A stretch of DNA of 41,221 nt, taken from IMG/VR virus record IMGVR_UViG_3300025647_000084, positions 1 to 41,221 of that record, one strand, 5' to 3'. The notes under the pieces were generated by a model, which made no database searches, was not told where the DNA came from, and worked only from the letters and a program-made list of their open reading frames with translations. Both the position numbers and the translations under genes were made by a program. This DNA comes from a virus. Shown here piece after piece: positions 34,057-39,392 of the stretch (position 1 is the stretch's first letter; the number at the start of each line of letters is the position of its first letter).

Positions 34057-34380
34057 CGAGTTTCTTCTAACAGATATACTTTGATGAATATAAATCTCAA
34101 TAAAAGAGTCGTTAATCAACTGACGTGATAGTTGAATAAACAGTTATAAATCTTTATAAATCAGATAGTTATGAAGAATTTAGTGATTGTAAATGGATGT
34201 GTTACACCTCAATCTTGGCTTATAAACGATAATTCGTAAAGCCAGTATTCTCTCCTTATAGAGAATTATTATAGCGAAAAGGTAAAAGGACTCTCATGTA
34301 CCTCTAATCTACTTCTCTCTATAATCTAACACATTCTACCTTAGAGTCGATGAATAATAGTAATCGACTCTTACTTTTTA
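34057..34380 (+). ncRNA. Candidate structured RNA 1
   Basis: No ORF is convincing here. Sequential hairpins are seen: TCAAC/GTTGA (34116-34135), TGGCTT/AAGCCA with inner ACGA/TCGT (34216-34244), ATTCTCT/AGAGAAT (34247-34266) and AGAGTCGAT/ATCGACTCT (34343-34371). The last is a perfect 9-bp stem followed by TACTTTTT, which reads as a rightward terminator. Together they suggest a roughly 320-nt RNA or a long structured leader. Orientation is taken from the T run. I do not recognise a known family. Confidence 0.55.
34343..34379 (+). terminator. Terminator-like hairpin ending RNA 1
   Basis: AGAGTCGAT and ATCGACTCT form a perfect 9-bp stem with an 11-base loop. It is followed after three bases by TTTTT. 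Confidence 0.55.
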
Positions 34381-34912
34381 ATACTTTCATCCAAGCAGGA
34401 TATAAATTGAACAACCGATGTCATTAATTTGGCTAGTAAACGGCAGTCTTTGTCAATGAAATAAATTGGACAAAGGTGATTATATTCAAGGATTGCAACC
34501 TTGTGAAAGTACTAATAGAATAGAATAGGATATATGGAGGGCTAGTCACCCACCGAAGAGAGTAAAAAGGGCGCACCTCGACTGTGTAGAGACCTCAATA
34601 GTGCATTTGACCGTGCTGAGAGGCGCAGAAAATCTCTAAATTAGTTACCACTGCGTGCTTTACACCGTTTGTGTGAAGATTGGCCAGGTAACACTCTCGC
34701 TCTGTTCTTTCTATTAGTAAGATATGGTATCGTCACTCTTCCCTTAACCGAGTGTCTATCCAGTAAGTTGCTGGCTCTCCCCACCTTTGAGTAGATGATG
34801 TGGGGCAATTGATCTACTATGATAATCGCCTTCCCGTGGCGTAGATCGTGAGTAACCGTAAGGTGAAACCAGGAATTATCAAATGTCTCTATTTTTGCAC
34901 TCAAACCGATCC
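34381..34912 (+). ncRNA. Candidate structured RNA 2 with pseudoknot
   Basis: This is a gene-free stretch of about 530 bases, richer in G and C than its neighbours. TACTTTCA (34382-34389) pairs with TGAAAGTA (34504-34511) and closes a domain holding CTTTGTC/GACAAAG and CAAGG/CCTTG hairpins. A second domain has a GCGC...GCGC arm (34571-34626). GTTACC/GGTAAC (34644/34687) encloses an 8-bp hairpin, CTTTACAC/GTGTGAAG. CCCCAC/GTGGGG (34779/34800) and GTAGAT/ATCTAC (34791/34812) interleave as an H-type pseudoknot. GATCG/CGATC closes just before the next ATG. So many perfect helices in one interval point to a functional RNA, perhaps also a leader of the 38-aa gene. Confidence 0.65.
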
Positions 34913-34914
34913 CA

Positions 34915-35031
34915 ATGAAACAGATTATTGTTACCCAGAAAGAAATCTACGATGCTATGCGTCCTTCTGTTCAGAAGAATAAGAAGAACTATACTCGTAA
35001 GAAGAAACATAAGGCCCGTGGTGAGGATTGA
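34915..35031 (+). CDS. 38-aa basic protein
   Basis: The ATG opens 38 codons: MKQIIVTQKEIYDAMRPSVQ, then a very Lys/Arg-rich tail (KNKKNYTRKKKHKARGED). Codons look like those of real genes, with no rare runs. A short helix plus a basic tail suits an RNA- or DNA-binding peptide, which is notable because it is enclosed by structured RNA on both sides. I do not recognise a named family. Confidence 0.6.
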   Translation: MKQIIVTQKEIYDAMRPSVQKNKKNYTRKKKHKARGED

Positions 35032-35042
35032 TTCCTTGCCAC

Positions 35043-35222
35043 ATAAGTGATGGACTCCTTCGGGACTGCCATCAGTTCGTAGTATGATACGGATGCAACG
35101 CTCCAGGAATGACTTATACCTCTCTTCCTGTTTCGCTTTTAGCAGTGAGCGACAAGTTACCTACCATTCTGCGTTTGCGTGGTAGGCCAGACTCCAAGAG
35201 AGTCAAATCACTGCTTCTTTTT
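35043..35222 (+). ncRNA. Candidate structured RNA 3: three-way junction with terminator-like end
   Basis: In the first part ATAAGT/ACTTAT (35043/35112) closes a domain with a UUCG-capped GATGG/CCATC hairpin and CGTA/TACG. In the second part AGCAGTGA (35141-35148) pairs perfectly with TCACTGCT (35208-35215). It encloses two perfect hairpins, CCTACCA/TGGTAGG (35160-35186) and GACTC/GAGTC (35190-35204), forming a three-way junction. TCTTTTTG follows immediately, like a terminator tract. An ORF read through this part (start 35109) is unlikely to be real. Confidence 0.7.
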
Positions 35223-35243
35223 GTCTCATTTAAACTCAAGTAT

Positions 35244-35492
35244 ATGTCTTTTATTGTATTCAACACCTTTAAGAAAGCCGAGCATTATGTTGCTCATTGT
35301 AACCGTACTATTGATAAAGCTTGTACACACCCAGGATATGACTGGGAAACTTGTGACACTTATATCAGTGGTAACTTGGTGATCAGAGAGCACGCTGGCG
35401 ACGGATGTGGTTGTGGATGTGATATGTATCTCTTTAATAACACCTATGTGATAGGTAGGATTAAAGAAAAGATTTCTGAAAATTGTCAGTAG
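35244..35492 (+). CDS. 82-aa Cys-rich hypothetical protein
   Basis: I choose the ATG at 35244 because an earlier start at 35109 would run through the three-way-junction RNA. The protein (MSFIVFNTFKKAEHYVAHCN ...) has a Cys-rich second half with GDGCGCGCDMYLF and Cys at three further places, suggesting metal binding or a disulfide-free Cys cluster. The leading KAEHYV...TIDKA part is helical. I do not recognise a family; a small zinc-binding protein is one possibility. Confidence 0.6.
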   Translation: MSFIVFNTFKKAEHYVAHCNRTIDKACTHPGYDWETCDTYISGNLVIREHAGDGCGCGCDMYLFNNTYVIGRIKEKISENCQ

Positions 35493-35494
35493 TA

Positions 35495-35596
35495 TTAGGC
35501 AATTAAAATACTATAATACTTGCTCGGTATATTTGAGGCGCAAGGATATACTGTAAGCTAATTTAGTAGCTGACAACTTGGAAAGACAAGTATTTT
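35495..35596 (+). ncRNA. Candidate structured RNA 4 with pseudoknot
   Basis: CTTGC (35519) pairs with GCAAG (35540), and GTATAT (35527) pairs with ATATAC (35546); the two helices interleave as an H-type pseudoknot. AGCTA/TAGCT (35556/35567) follows, then ACTTG/CAAGT (35576/35587) with ATTTTT after it, which could end a transcript. The piece directly precedes the tRNA-like element and may form one RNA with it. Confidence 0.55.
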
Positions 35597-35660
35597 TGGC
35601 TTTGAATTGGTAAGAGGTAGGCAATAAACCTACTAAAGAGTTCGATTCTCTTCTTAGCCA
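35597..35660 (+). pseudogene. Degenerate tRNA-like element
   Basis: A T arm is clear: AAGAG, loop TTCGATT, CTCTT. TGGCT pairs with AGCCA as a short acceptor. GTAGG/CCTAC with a 7-base loop takes the anticodon-arm place, and GAATTGG resembles a D loop. However, the element is only 64 nt, the two inner acceptor pairs are T-T, no proper D stem forms, and the position-33 base is A rather than T. It is either a decayed tRNA, a tRNA-like domain of RNA 4, or a tRNA mimic. A functional tRNA seems unlikely. Confidence 0.5.
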
Positions 35661-35684
35661 CTTAAAACTTAAAATTTATAAACT

Positions 35685-35879
35685 ATGAAAACCTTAATTT
35701 ATTTCTCATCAATCACATTGATGTATCATTTAGAATGTTTATTCATTTATACTATAAGTCCTAAAGTAGAATATCTACAAATTGCTTCAAGTGATGTGAT
35801 GTTATTTATTGGAATGGTAATAGCATTAATTTCAGGAAGCCTTTTAGCTATGGAAATCGTAGAAAAATATGATTTATAG
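35685..35879 (+). CDS. Small two-span membrane protein
   Basis: The protein has 64 aa with two hydrophobic segments: LIYFSSITLMYHLECLFIYT (about residues 3-22) and MLFIGMVIALISGSLLAMEI (about 40-59). A short polar loop joins them and a charged end follows. The leader CTTAAAACTTAAAATTTATA precedes the ATG. It lies between the tRNA-like element and the largest structured RNA. Function is unknown. Confidence 0.6.
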   Translation: MKTLIYFSSITLMYHLECLFIYTISPKVEYLQIASSDVMLFIGMVIALISGSLLAMEIVEKYDL

Positions 35880-35884
35880 CTTTA

Positions 35885-36538
35885 ATTTAAAATACAGGTC
35901 AAGCCTATGACCTTGTGATTAACTGAGAATCAGTTTATAAATTCACCTATCGCAACCGTAGGTGTCTTACGTTAATGAAGCAGGATATTAAGCATGGTTA
36001 GAAAACTCACCTGTCTTGGAGAAAGTAAGACTAATAATCACTAAAGAAAGATAAGGGAAAGTGTCAAGTTTAAGCAACTTTAGAGGTTGACTACGCTACA
36101 TATAACCTTATCCAGTGTACCCTTGAAATGCCATTTGAGAGGGATAAACAATGGAATTTATTCTAGCGTGACAAAACACTGAGGAGTTGGCAGCAAGAGA
36201 TAGAGAACCAGTAACTTGACCTTAATTGGATATAGTTAGAATACGTCATACTATCTCGTGACCATTTGTAAAGTGATTTACCCAGTGAGTGTAAATTAAT
36301 GAGTTCTTAGGTACTAACAGCTTTACAGATGGTGCTAATAGTAAAACTACCTGTTGAAGGTAGGCAATGTGATATAATAGGAGGAGCAAGTTACGAAAGT
36401 CAGCGTTCCCGACCTTATCACTAACACAAACCAAGTAACGTGTTATGTCTATTGGATGGTGCATTAGGGCATTGTGGATGTAGATGAAGCAGTTATAAGA
36501 CCTGAGCACTCCACTTGGGGGCAGGTAGTTTTATTTTT
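35885..36538 (+). ncRNA. Candidate giant structured RNA 5, about 650 nt, with terminator
   Basis: All frames are dense in stops and no credible ORF exists. Perfect helices follow one another: AACTGA/TCAGTT (35921), CACCTA/TAGGTG (35944), GATAAGG/CCTTATC (36050/36106) enclosing GTCAA/TTGAC and AAGTT/AACTT, then CAGTGT/ACACTG (36113/36176). Next come GAGATAG/CTATCTC (36197/36251), GTAAA/TTTAC (36268), CTACCT/AGGTAG (36347), GTGATA/TATCAC (36369/36416) and, directly adjacent, TAACAC/GTGTTA (36422/36440). It ends in a terminator. Size and ornate folding recall phage-linked large RNAs such as GOLLD and ROOL, but I cannot match it to either. Confidence 0.7.
36500..36538 (+). terminator. Terminator of structured RNA 5
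   Basis: ACCTG/CAGGT (36500-36504 with 36522-36526) encloses a CTCC/GGGG inner stem with an ACTT loop. TAG and TTTTATTTTT follow. It gives the RNA a rightward orientation and a defined 3' end. Confidence 0.65.
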
Positions 36539-36552
36539 AAATCTAAATTATT

Positions 36553-36744
36553 ATGAAAAGAAAATTCAAAAGAAAATACAGTTATAATTTTAAATTAAGA
36601 ATCCTATTAAGTATTGTATTTGCAGTATTTGCAATACTATGTATTGATTACAAAGTATGGCCTTATGCTTTTATTACAGGCTTTGGATCCTTAATTTTTT
36701 TATCAATGGCTTTTAGTATGAGTAATAACGACAAATATGACTAA
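36553..36744 (+). CDS. Small two-span membrane protein
   Basis: This 63-aa protein has a strongly basic start (MKRKFKRKYSYNFKLRI). Two membrane segments follow: LLSIVFAVFAILCIDYKVWP and YAFITGFGSLIFLSMAFSMS. A short polar end closes it. The basic N-terminus would stay in the cytoplasm. It begins just past the terminator of RNA 5 and is followed after two bases by the next gene. The function is unknown. Confidence 0.6.
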   Translation: MKRKFKRKYSYNFKLRILLSIVFAVFAILCIDYKVWPYAFITGFGSLIFLSMAFSMSNNDKYD

Positions 36745-36746
36745 GT

Positions 36747-36992
36747 ATGAAAACATTTATTTTAATTTTCAGTTTGTGGACAGGTCCTCAAATTGATGAG
36801 ATAATATTTGATTATTATCTAGAAACAGGTAAAGTTGTAGCTCACGAAGATAATGAGTATGACAAATTAGAACGTCCAATGTATACTATTCTTATTGATG
36901 AAAAAACGGCAATAGACTATGCATATAAAGGAGAGATTAAACAATGGATACGTACAGGTAATTTTGAGTACAACGATTTCTTAAAAGATTAG
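36747..36992 (+). CDS. 81-aa hypothetical protein
   Basis: The protein starts MKTFILIFSLWTGPQIDEII, where the first about 12 residues are hydrophobic but too short for a sure signal or membrane span. The rest is acidic (ETGKVVAHEDNEYDKLERPM, YTILIDEKTAIDYAYKGEIK). It reads like a small folded domain with two strands and helices. It is part of a run of small early genes. No family is recognised. Confidence 0.55.
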   Translation: MKTFILIFSLWTGPQIDEIIFDYYLETGKVVAHEDNEYDKLERPMYTILIDEKTAIDYAYKGEIKQWIRTGNFEYNDFLKD

Positions 36993-37014
36993 TAACAATT
37001 AAAAACAAATAAAT

Positions 37015-37209
37015 ATGAAAGCAATTATGGTAACAGGTATTATGCTAATTGGAGCTAACAGTTATGGAATGGAAATTTCTCCTTTATCTAATTATGTAAA
37101 ATTAGAATTATTTGATAAAGGCTTTAATTATAAAAAGCATAGAAAGAAAACTAAAAAAGCTAGAAAGAAAAACGTGTTTAAATGTAAGAAGGCTTATATT
37201 GGAAATTAA
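37015..37209 (+). CDS. Small basic protein with possible signal-like start
   Basis: This 64-aa protein has a hydrophobic start (MKAIMVTGIMLIGANSYGME) that could be a weak signal sequence or membrane segment. A very basic second half follows (YKKHRKKTKKARKKNVFKCK), with Lys/Arg about half of the residues. Nucleic-acid or membrane contact is plausible; the function is not known. It begins 22 bases past the previous gene. Confidence 0.5.
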   Translation: MKAIMVTGIMLIGANSYGMEISPLSNYVKLELFDKGFNYKKHRKKTKKARKKNVFKCKKAYIGN

Positions 37210-37211
37210 TT

Positions 37212-37313
37212 ATGGAATTTAGTAGAAAATCAAGGATAACAAAATCAAGAGGTAAATGGTATTTATTTTTAAATACAGGAGGATTTACTAAAGTAATATG
37301 TTTAAACAAATAA
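37212..37313 (+). CDS. 33-aa basic micro-protein
   Basis: The ATG begins two bases after the previous stop and opens 33 codons: MEFSRKSRITKSRGKWYLFL, then NTGGFTKVICLNK. The pattern of a basic start and alternating strand residues looks translated, and it fills the gap between two likely genes exactly. It is too short for family assignment, and I rate it below its neighbours. Confidence 0.4.
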   Translation: MEFSRKSRITKSRGKWYLFLNTGGFTKVICLNK

Positions 37314-37324
37314 TTTAAAGAATA

Positions 37325-37510
37325 ATGAGAGGCAGAATAGAAATTGTAATTTATTTTGATTCTACAATGAAAAACAGTCAAAGAATCAAAACAGGGCCTA
37401 CTTTTGAAGGAAAAGTAAGTGATGTGGTACAAACTGTGTATCCTAATTGGTATGCTTATGATCCAGGAGATGGTCGAATTATTTATAATCCTATTAAAAT
37501 AGAAAAATAA
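37325..37510 (+). CDS. 61-aa hypothetical protein
   Basis: The protein reads MRGRIEIVIYFDSTMKNSQR, then TFEGKVSDVVQTVYPNWYAY and DPGDGRIIYNPIKIEK. Alternating strands with Gly/Pro turns suggest a small beta domain. Its TAA shares a base with the ATG of the next gene (TAATG), so the two are probably coupled. I recognise no family. Confidence 0.55.
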   Translation: MRGRIEIVIYFDSTMKNSQRIKTGPTFEGKVSDVVQTVYPNWYAYDPGDGRIIYNPIKIEK

Positions 37511-37656
37511 TGTGGATTATATGTAATAATAATCCTTTAGATAGAATCTTTTTAATAGCATTATCTACAGGGATTTTCTCAGAAGTTAATAGTAAAGTCG
37601 ATTATATTCCTTTAAAAGGAATTGAATTTGATAATTGTATAATCAATCTCAATTAA
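37510..37656 (+). CDS. 48-aa hypothetical protein
   Basis: The ATG overlaps the preceding stop as TAATG and opens 48 codons: MWIICNNNPLDRIFLIALST, then a turn (GIFSEVNSKVDYIPLKGIEF) and a short end. The mildly hydrophobic middle is not long enough for a sure membrane span. Coupling to the gene before and tight spacing to the gene after support real coding. Confidence 0.45.
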   Translation: MWIICNNNPLDRIFLIALSTGIFSEVNSKVDYIPLKGIEFDNCIINLN

Positions 37657-37658
37657 TT

Positions 37659-37751
37659 ATGAGAAAATCTAAAGAAAGTACATTATGGTTAATGTACGGT
37701 AGCATTATATGTACAATGCTGATTGTATTAGGCTTTTGTGGTCTAATATAA
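37659..37751 (+). CDS. 30-aa single-span membrane peptide
   Basis: The frame encodes a short charged start (MRKSKESTLW) followed by one membrane helix (LMYGSIICTMLIVLGFCGLI) that ends at the stop. This is the layout of small phage membrane peptides. It starts two bases after the previous stop and is followed by a terminator-like hairpin, so it probably ends this run of small genes. Confidence 0.5.
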   Translation: MRKSKESTLWLMYGSIICTMLIVLGFCGLI

Positions 37752-37759
37752 ATGGAAAA

Positions 37760-37796
37760 CGGCACTAGTTGAAATATACTAGTGCCTTGTTATAAT
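37760..37796 (+). terminator. Terminator after the small-gene run
   Basis: GGCACTAGT (37761-37769) pairs perfectly with ACTAGTGCC (37778-37786), with an 8-base loop. TTGTTATAATTTATT follows. The stem is strong but the T tract is imperfect. Confidence 0.6.
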
Positions 37797-37815
37797 TTAT
37801 TAATATCAAGAAATC

Positions 37816-38220
37816 ATGGTTAAGAATATCATATTTATTATCATCTTAATAATATCCTTTTTAGGATATTCTCAAAAATCTTCTCCTGATCCTGTTTTAA
37901 CATTAGACGGACAGGTTTGGGGAACTGATTCTGTTATGTGCTTTGTATATTTCTTTGATCAAAGTACAGAAAATTGGGTTTATGTAGAAACTTATCTTTT
38001 TGGAGATGAGTATTATTTTGAATTTCATAAAAAACAATCATTGTATAACCTCTCTTTCTTTGATTTATATGGAGAAAAAGAGAGAAGTATTTTATTATAT
38101 GTAGATAATACAGGCAAACATAGGATAGATCTAAATTATGATGATGCTCCTTTAAGAGAAATGCTTGTAGTCAATAAAAAAAACACTTATGATGAGTATA
38201 TAACAGCTCATTTAAAATGA
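37816..38220 (+). CDS. Secreted or periplasmic protein, unknown function
   Basis: This 134-aa protein has a clear signal peptide: MVKNIIFIIILIISFLGYSQ, with cleavage likely after the GYS region. The mature part is beta-rich (LTLDGQVWGTDSVMCFVYFF; NWVYVETYLFGDEYYFEFHK; RSILLYVDNTGKHRIDLNYD), like small Bacteroidota periplasmic beta-sandwich domains. It is flanked by terminators on both sides, so it forms its own transcript, as moron-type genes do. Modifying the host surface or blocking superinfection are possible roles by analogy only. Confidence 0.65.
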   Translation: MVKNIIFIIILIISFLGYSQKSSPDPVLTLDGQVWGTDSVMCFVYFFDQSTENWVYVETYLFGDEYYFEFHKKQSLYNLSFFDLYGEKERSILLYVDNTGKHRIDLNYDDAPLREMLVVNKKNTYDEYITAHLK

Positions 38221-38255
38221 TTTTTTCATAATTTTTAAGTTTAAGTTTTAAGTTT

Positions 38256-38293
38256 AAAGCCCTTCTATTGTTTATTAATAGAGGGGCTTTTTT
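38256..38293 (+). terminator. Strong terminator after secreted-protein gene
   Basis: AAAGCCC and GGGCTTT (38256-38262 with 38284-38290), with an inner CTATT/AATAG, form a long stem with a TT/AG mismatch. A T run to 38293 follows. The upstream A-rich side could also stop leftward transcription. Confidence 0.85.
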
Positions 38294-38301
38294 ATGAAAA
38301 G

Positions 38302-38498
38302 ATTAAAATATTAAATAATCTATAATGTTCTCGGTAGATTATTTGAAGGTTTATAATACAATCAGTTACTGTCATAAAGTAAGAATAATGATTAATATAA
38401 TCAAAACAGGACAGTTTTAAACAATCATTGTAAAAACCTGAACTTTTAGAGAACACCAAAACAAAATATAATTTAATAATCATTTAAAAATTAATGTT
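38302..38498 (+). promoter_or_regulatory. Structured leader (or small RNA) before 183-aa gene
   Basis: This AT-rich gap holds paired segments. AATAATCT/AGATTATT (38314/38336) forms a hairpin whose loop TGTTCTC (38326-38332) pairs with GAGAACA (38449-38455), a pseudoknot. AGGTTT/AAACCT (38347/38434) and TACAAT/ATTGTA (38357/38427) stack on each other and enclose a TTACT/AGTAA hairpin. CTATAATG at 38320 could be part of a promoter. It begins just after a strong terminator and ends at the ATG, as expected for an RNA leader controlling the next gene. Confidence 0.5.
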
Positions 38499-39050
38499 AT
38501 GAAAACTGTTGAAACAATCGAAGGAAAAGAAATGTTGTTGGTGTCTGCAAAAAAAGTTAATGGAGGCAAAGTTCAATTAGAATTCGCACAACATGTAAGT
38601 AATCCTAATGCTCGTCCAGGATCAATCGTAGGACTTTTGAATAGCTCTGATGATCGTTTTTCTAATTCTTTAGGAGGACCTCGTAGAGCATGGTTAGCAG
38701 GAGAGCCTGCTGATATCCAAGCTAAATTGGGTATTGATGTTTCTGATCTTGTAGAAGTAGGAGCTATGAAGGAGCTTAATATTGTTAATCCTATGATTAG
38801 TGGATATTCTTTGAATATCCAAGTAACAGAAACTACTGAAGGAACTCAGTATGATGTTGAAAACTTTGAAACTCGTGCTAAACGAGCAGGAAAAGATGGA
38901 GATTTCATTACGACTGCTTCAGGAGAGTATATCTATACTCGTACTACTGTAGTTCTTGGTGAGCCTAAGCATGTATTTATTGAGAATACTGCAAGAAAAG
39001 GCTCTGATGCAGGATTAGCAGCTTCTGCAATTCAAGATGCAATTGGATAA
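38499..39050 (+). CDS. Monocistronic 183-aa protein, unknown, probably highly expressed
   Basis: This soluble, beta-rich protein starts MKTVETIEGKEMLLVSAKKV. It contains VQLEFAQHVSNPNARPGSIV, RRAWLAGEPADIQAKLGIDV, YSLNIQVTETTEGTQYDVEN and a Gly/Ala-rich C-terminal helix. An OB-like, nucleic-acid-binding fold is possible from the strand pattern but I cannot show it. Codons are richer in preferred types than in nearby genes. The gene has its own structured leader and strong terminator, which suggests high and separately regulated output. No cysteine, signal peptide or membrane segment is present. Confidence 0.65.
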   Translation: MKTVETIEGKEMLLVSAKKVNGGKVQLEFAQHVSNPNARPGSIVGLLNSSDDRFSNSLGGPRRAWLAGEPADIQAKLGIDVSDLVEVGAMKELNIVNPMISGYSLNIQVTETTEGTQYDVENFETRAKRAGKDGDFITTASGEYIYTRTTVVLGEPKHVFIENTARKGSDAGLAASAIQDAIG

Positions 39051-39064
39051 TAACTATCTGAAAT

Positions 39065-39108
39065 AAAGGGGGAGTAGGTTTTTCGACTTACTTCCCTTTT
39101 TTCTTTTT
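39065..39108 (+). terminator. Terminator after 183-aa gene
   Basis: AAAGGGGGAGTAGGT and ACTTACTTCCCTTT form a long stem with one bulged G and one G-T pair around a TTTTCG loop. TTTTTCTTTTT follows. It lies 15 bases past the stop. Confidence 0.8.
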
Positions 39109-39143
39109 ATTTAATCTTTTATTCTTAATAAAAAATTTAGCGT

Positions 39144-39392
39144 ATGAAACTTAAAACTAATAAAAAACAAAAGGTAAAATTATCTGAAATAGGCTTATAT
39201 CTTAGAATAATTCAAATGGACTATAATCCTCAATCAATACAAGAATTAGCTGAATTAATAGAAGAACATTTTAATGTAATATGTACTGAAGAAGATATAA
39301 GATATTATGAGCAACTACATCAAGAACAAGAAGATTATGAGAAACTATCTAGAATGATAGAATTTGGAAATTTGGAACAATATATAGAATGA
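39144..39392 (+). CDS. 82-aa acidic helical protein, first gene of coupled operon
   Basis: The protein has a basic start (MKLKTNKKQKVKLSEIGLYL). Helices with an HTH-like order follow (IQMDYNPQSIQELAELIEEH, FNVICTEEDIRYYEQLHQEQ), then an acidic end. The D-x-x-P-Q-S-IQELAELI ... EEDI pattern recurs in small phage proteins of Bacteroidota and may be a winged-helix-like domain, though without obvious basic recognition residues. It ends in an ATGA overlap with the next gene. Confidence 0.6.
   Translation: MKLKTNKKQKVKLSEIGLYLRIIQMDYNPQSIQELAELIEEHFNVICTEEDIRYYEQLHQEQEDYEKLSRMIEFGNLEQYIE

Noticed and set aside
34641-34904. Open 87-codon frame on the minus strand
   Set aside because: It lies wholly within the strongly paired RNA 2 and its composition does not resemble neighbouring proteins; the palindromic helices explain the lack of stops.
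35109-35243. N-terminal extension of the Cys-rich 82-aa protein
   Set aside because: The extension runs through the three-way-junction RNA and its T run; the ATG at 35244 gives a more natural protein start.
35597-35660. Functional tRNA gene
   Set aside because: It has no D stem, two T-T pairs in the acceptor, a two-base variable loop and no T33; it is kept only as a tRNA-like or decayed element.
36246-36509. Open 87-codon frame on the minus strand in RNA 5
   Set aside because: It overlaps several perfect helices and the terminator of RNA 5, has no plausible leader, and gives an unconvincing protein.
34044-36540. Protein-coding region with reassigned stop codons
   Set aside because: Some crAss-like phages reassign TAG or TGA, but here TAA is also frequent in every frame and the sequence is filled with exact helices, while nearby genes use all three stops normally.
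35885-36540. Group I or group II intron
   Set aside because: I could not find the conserved core or domain V motifs, and the flanking ORFs are complete and unrelated.
38292-38483. 63-codon minus-strand frame
   Set aside because: It lies in the structured leader of the 183-aa gene and has no supporting signals.
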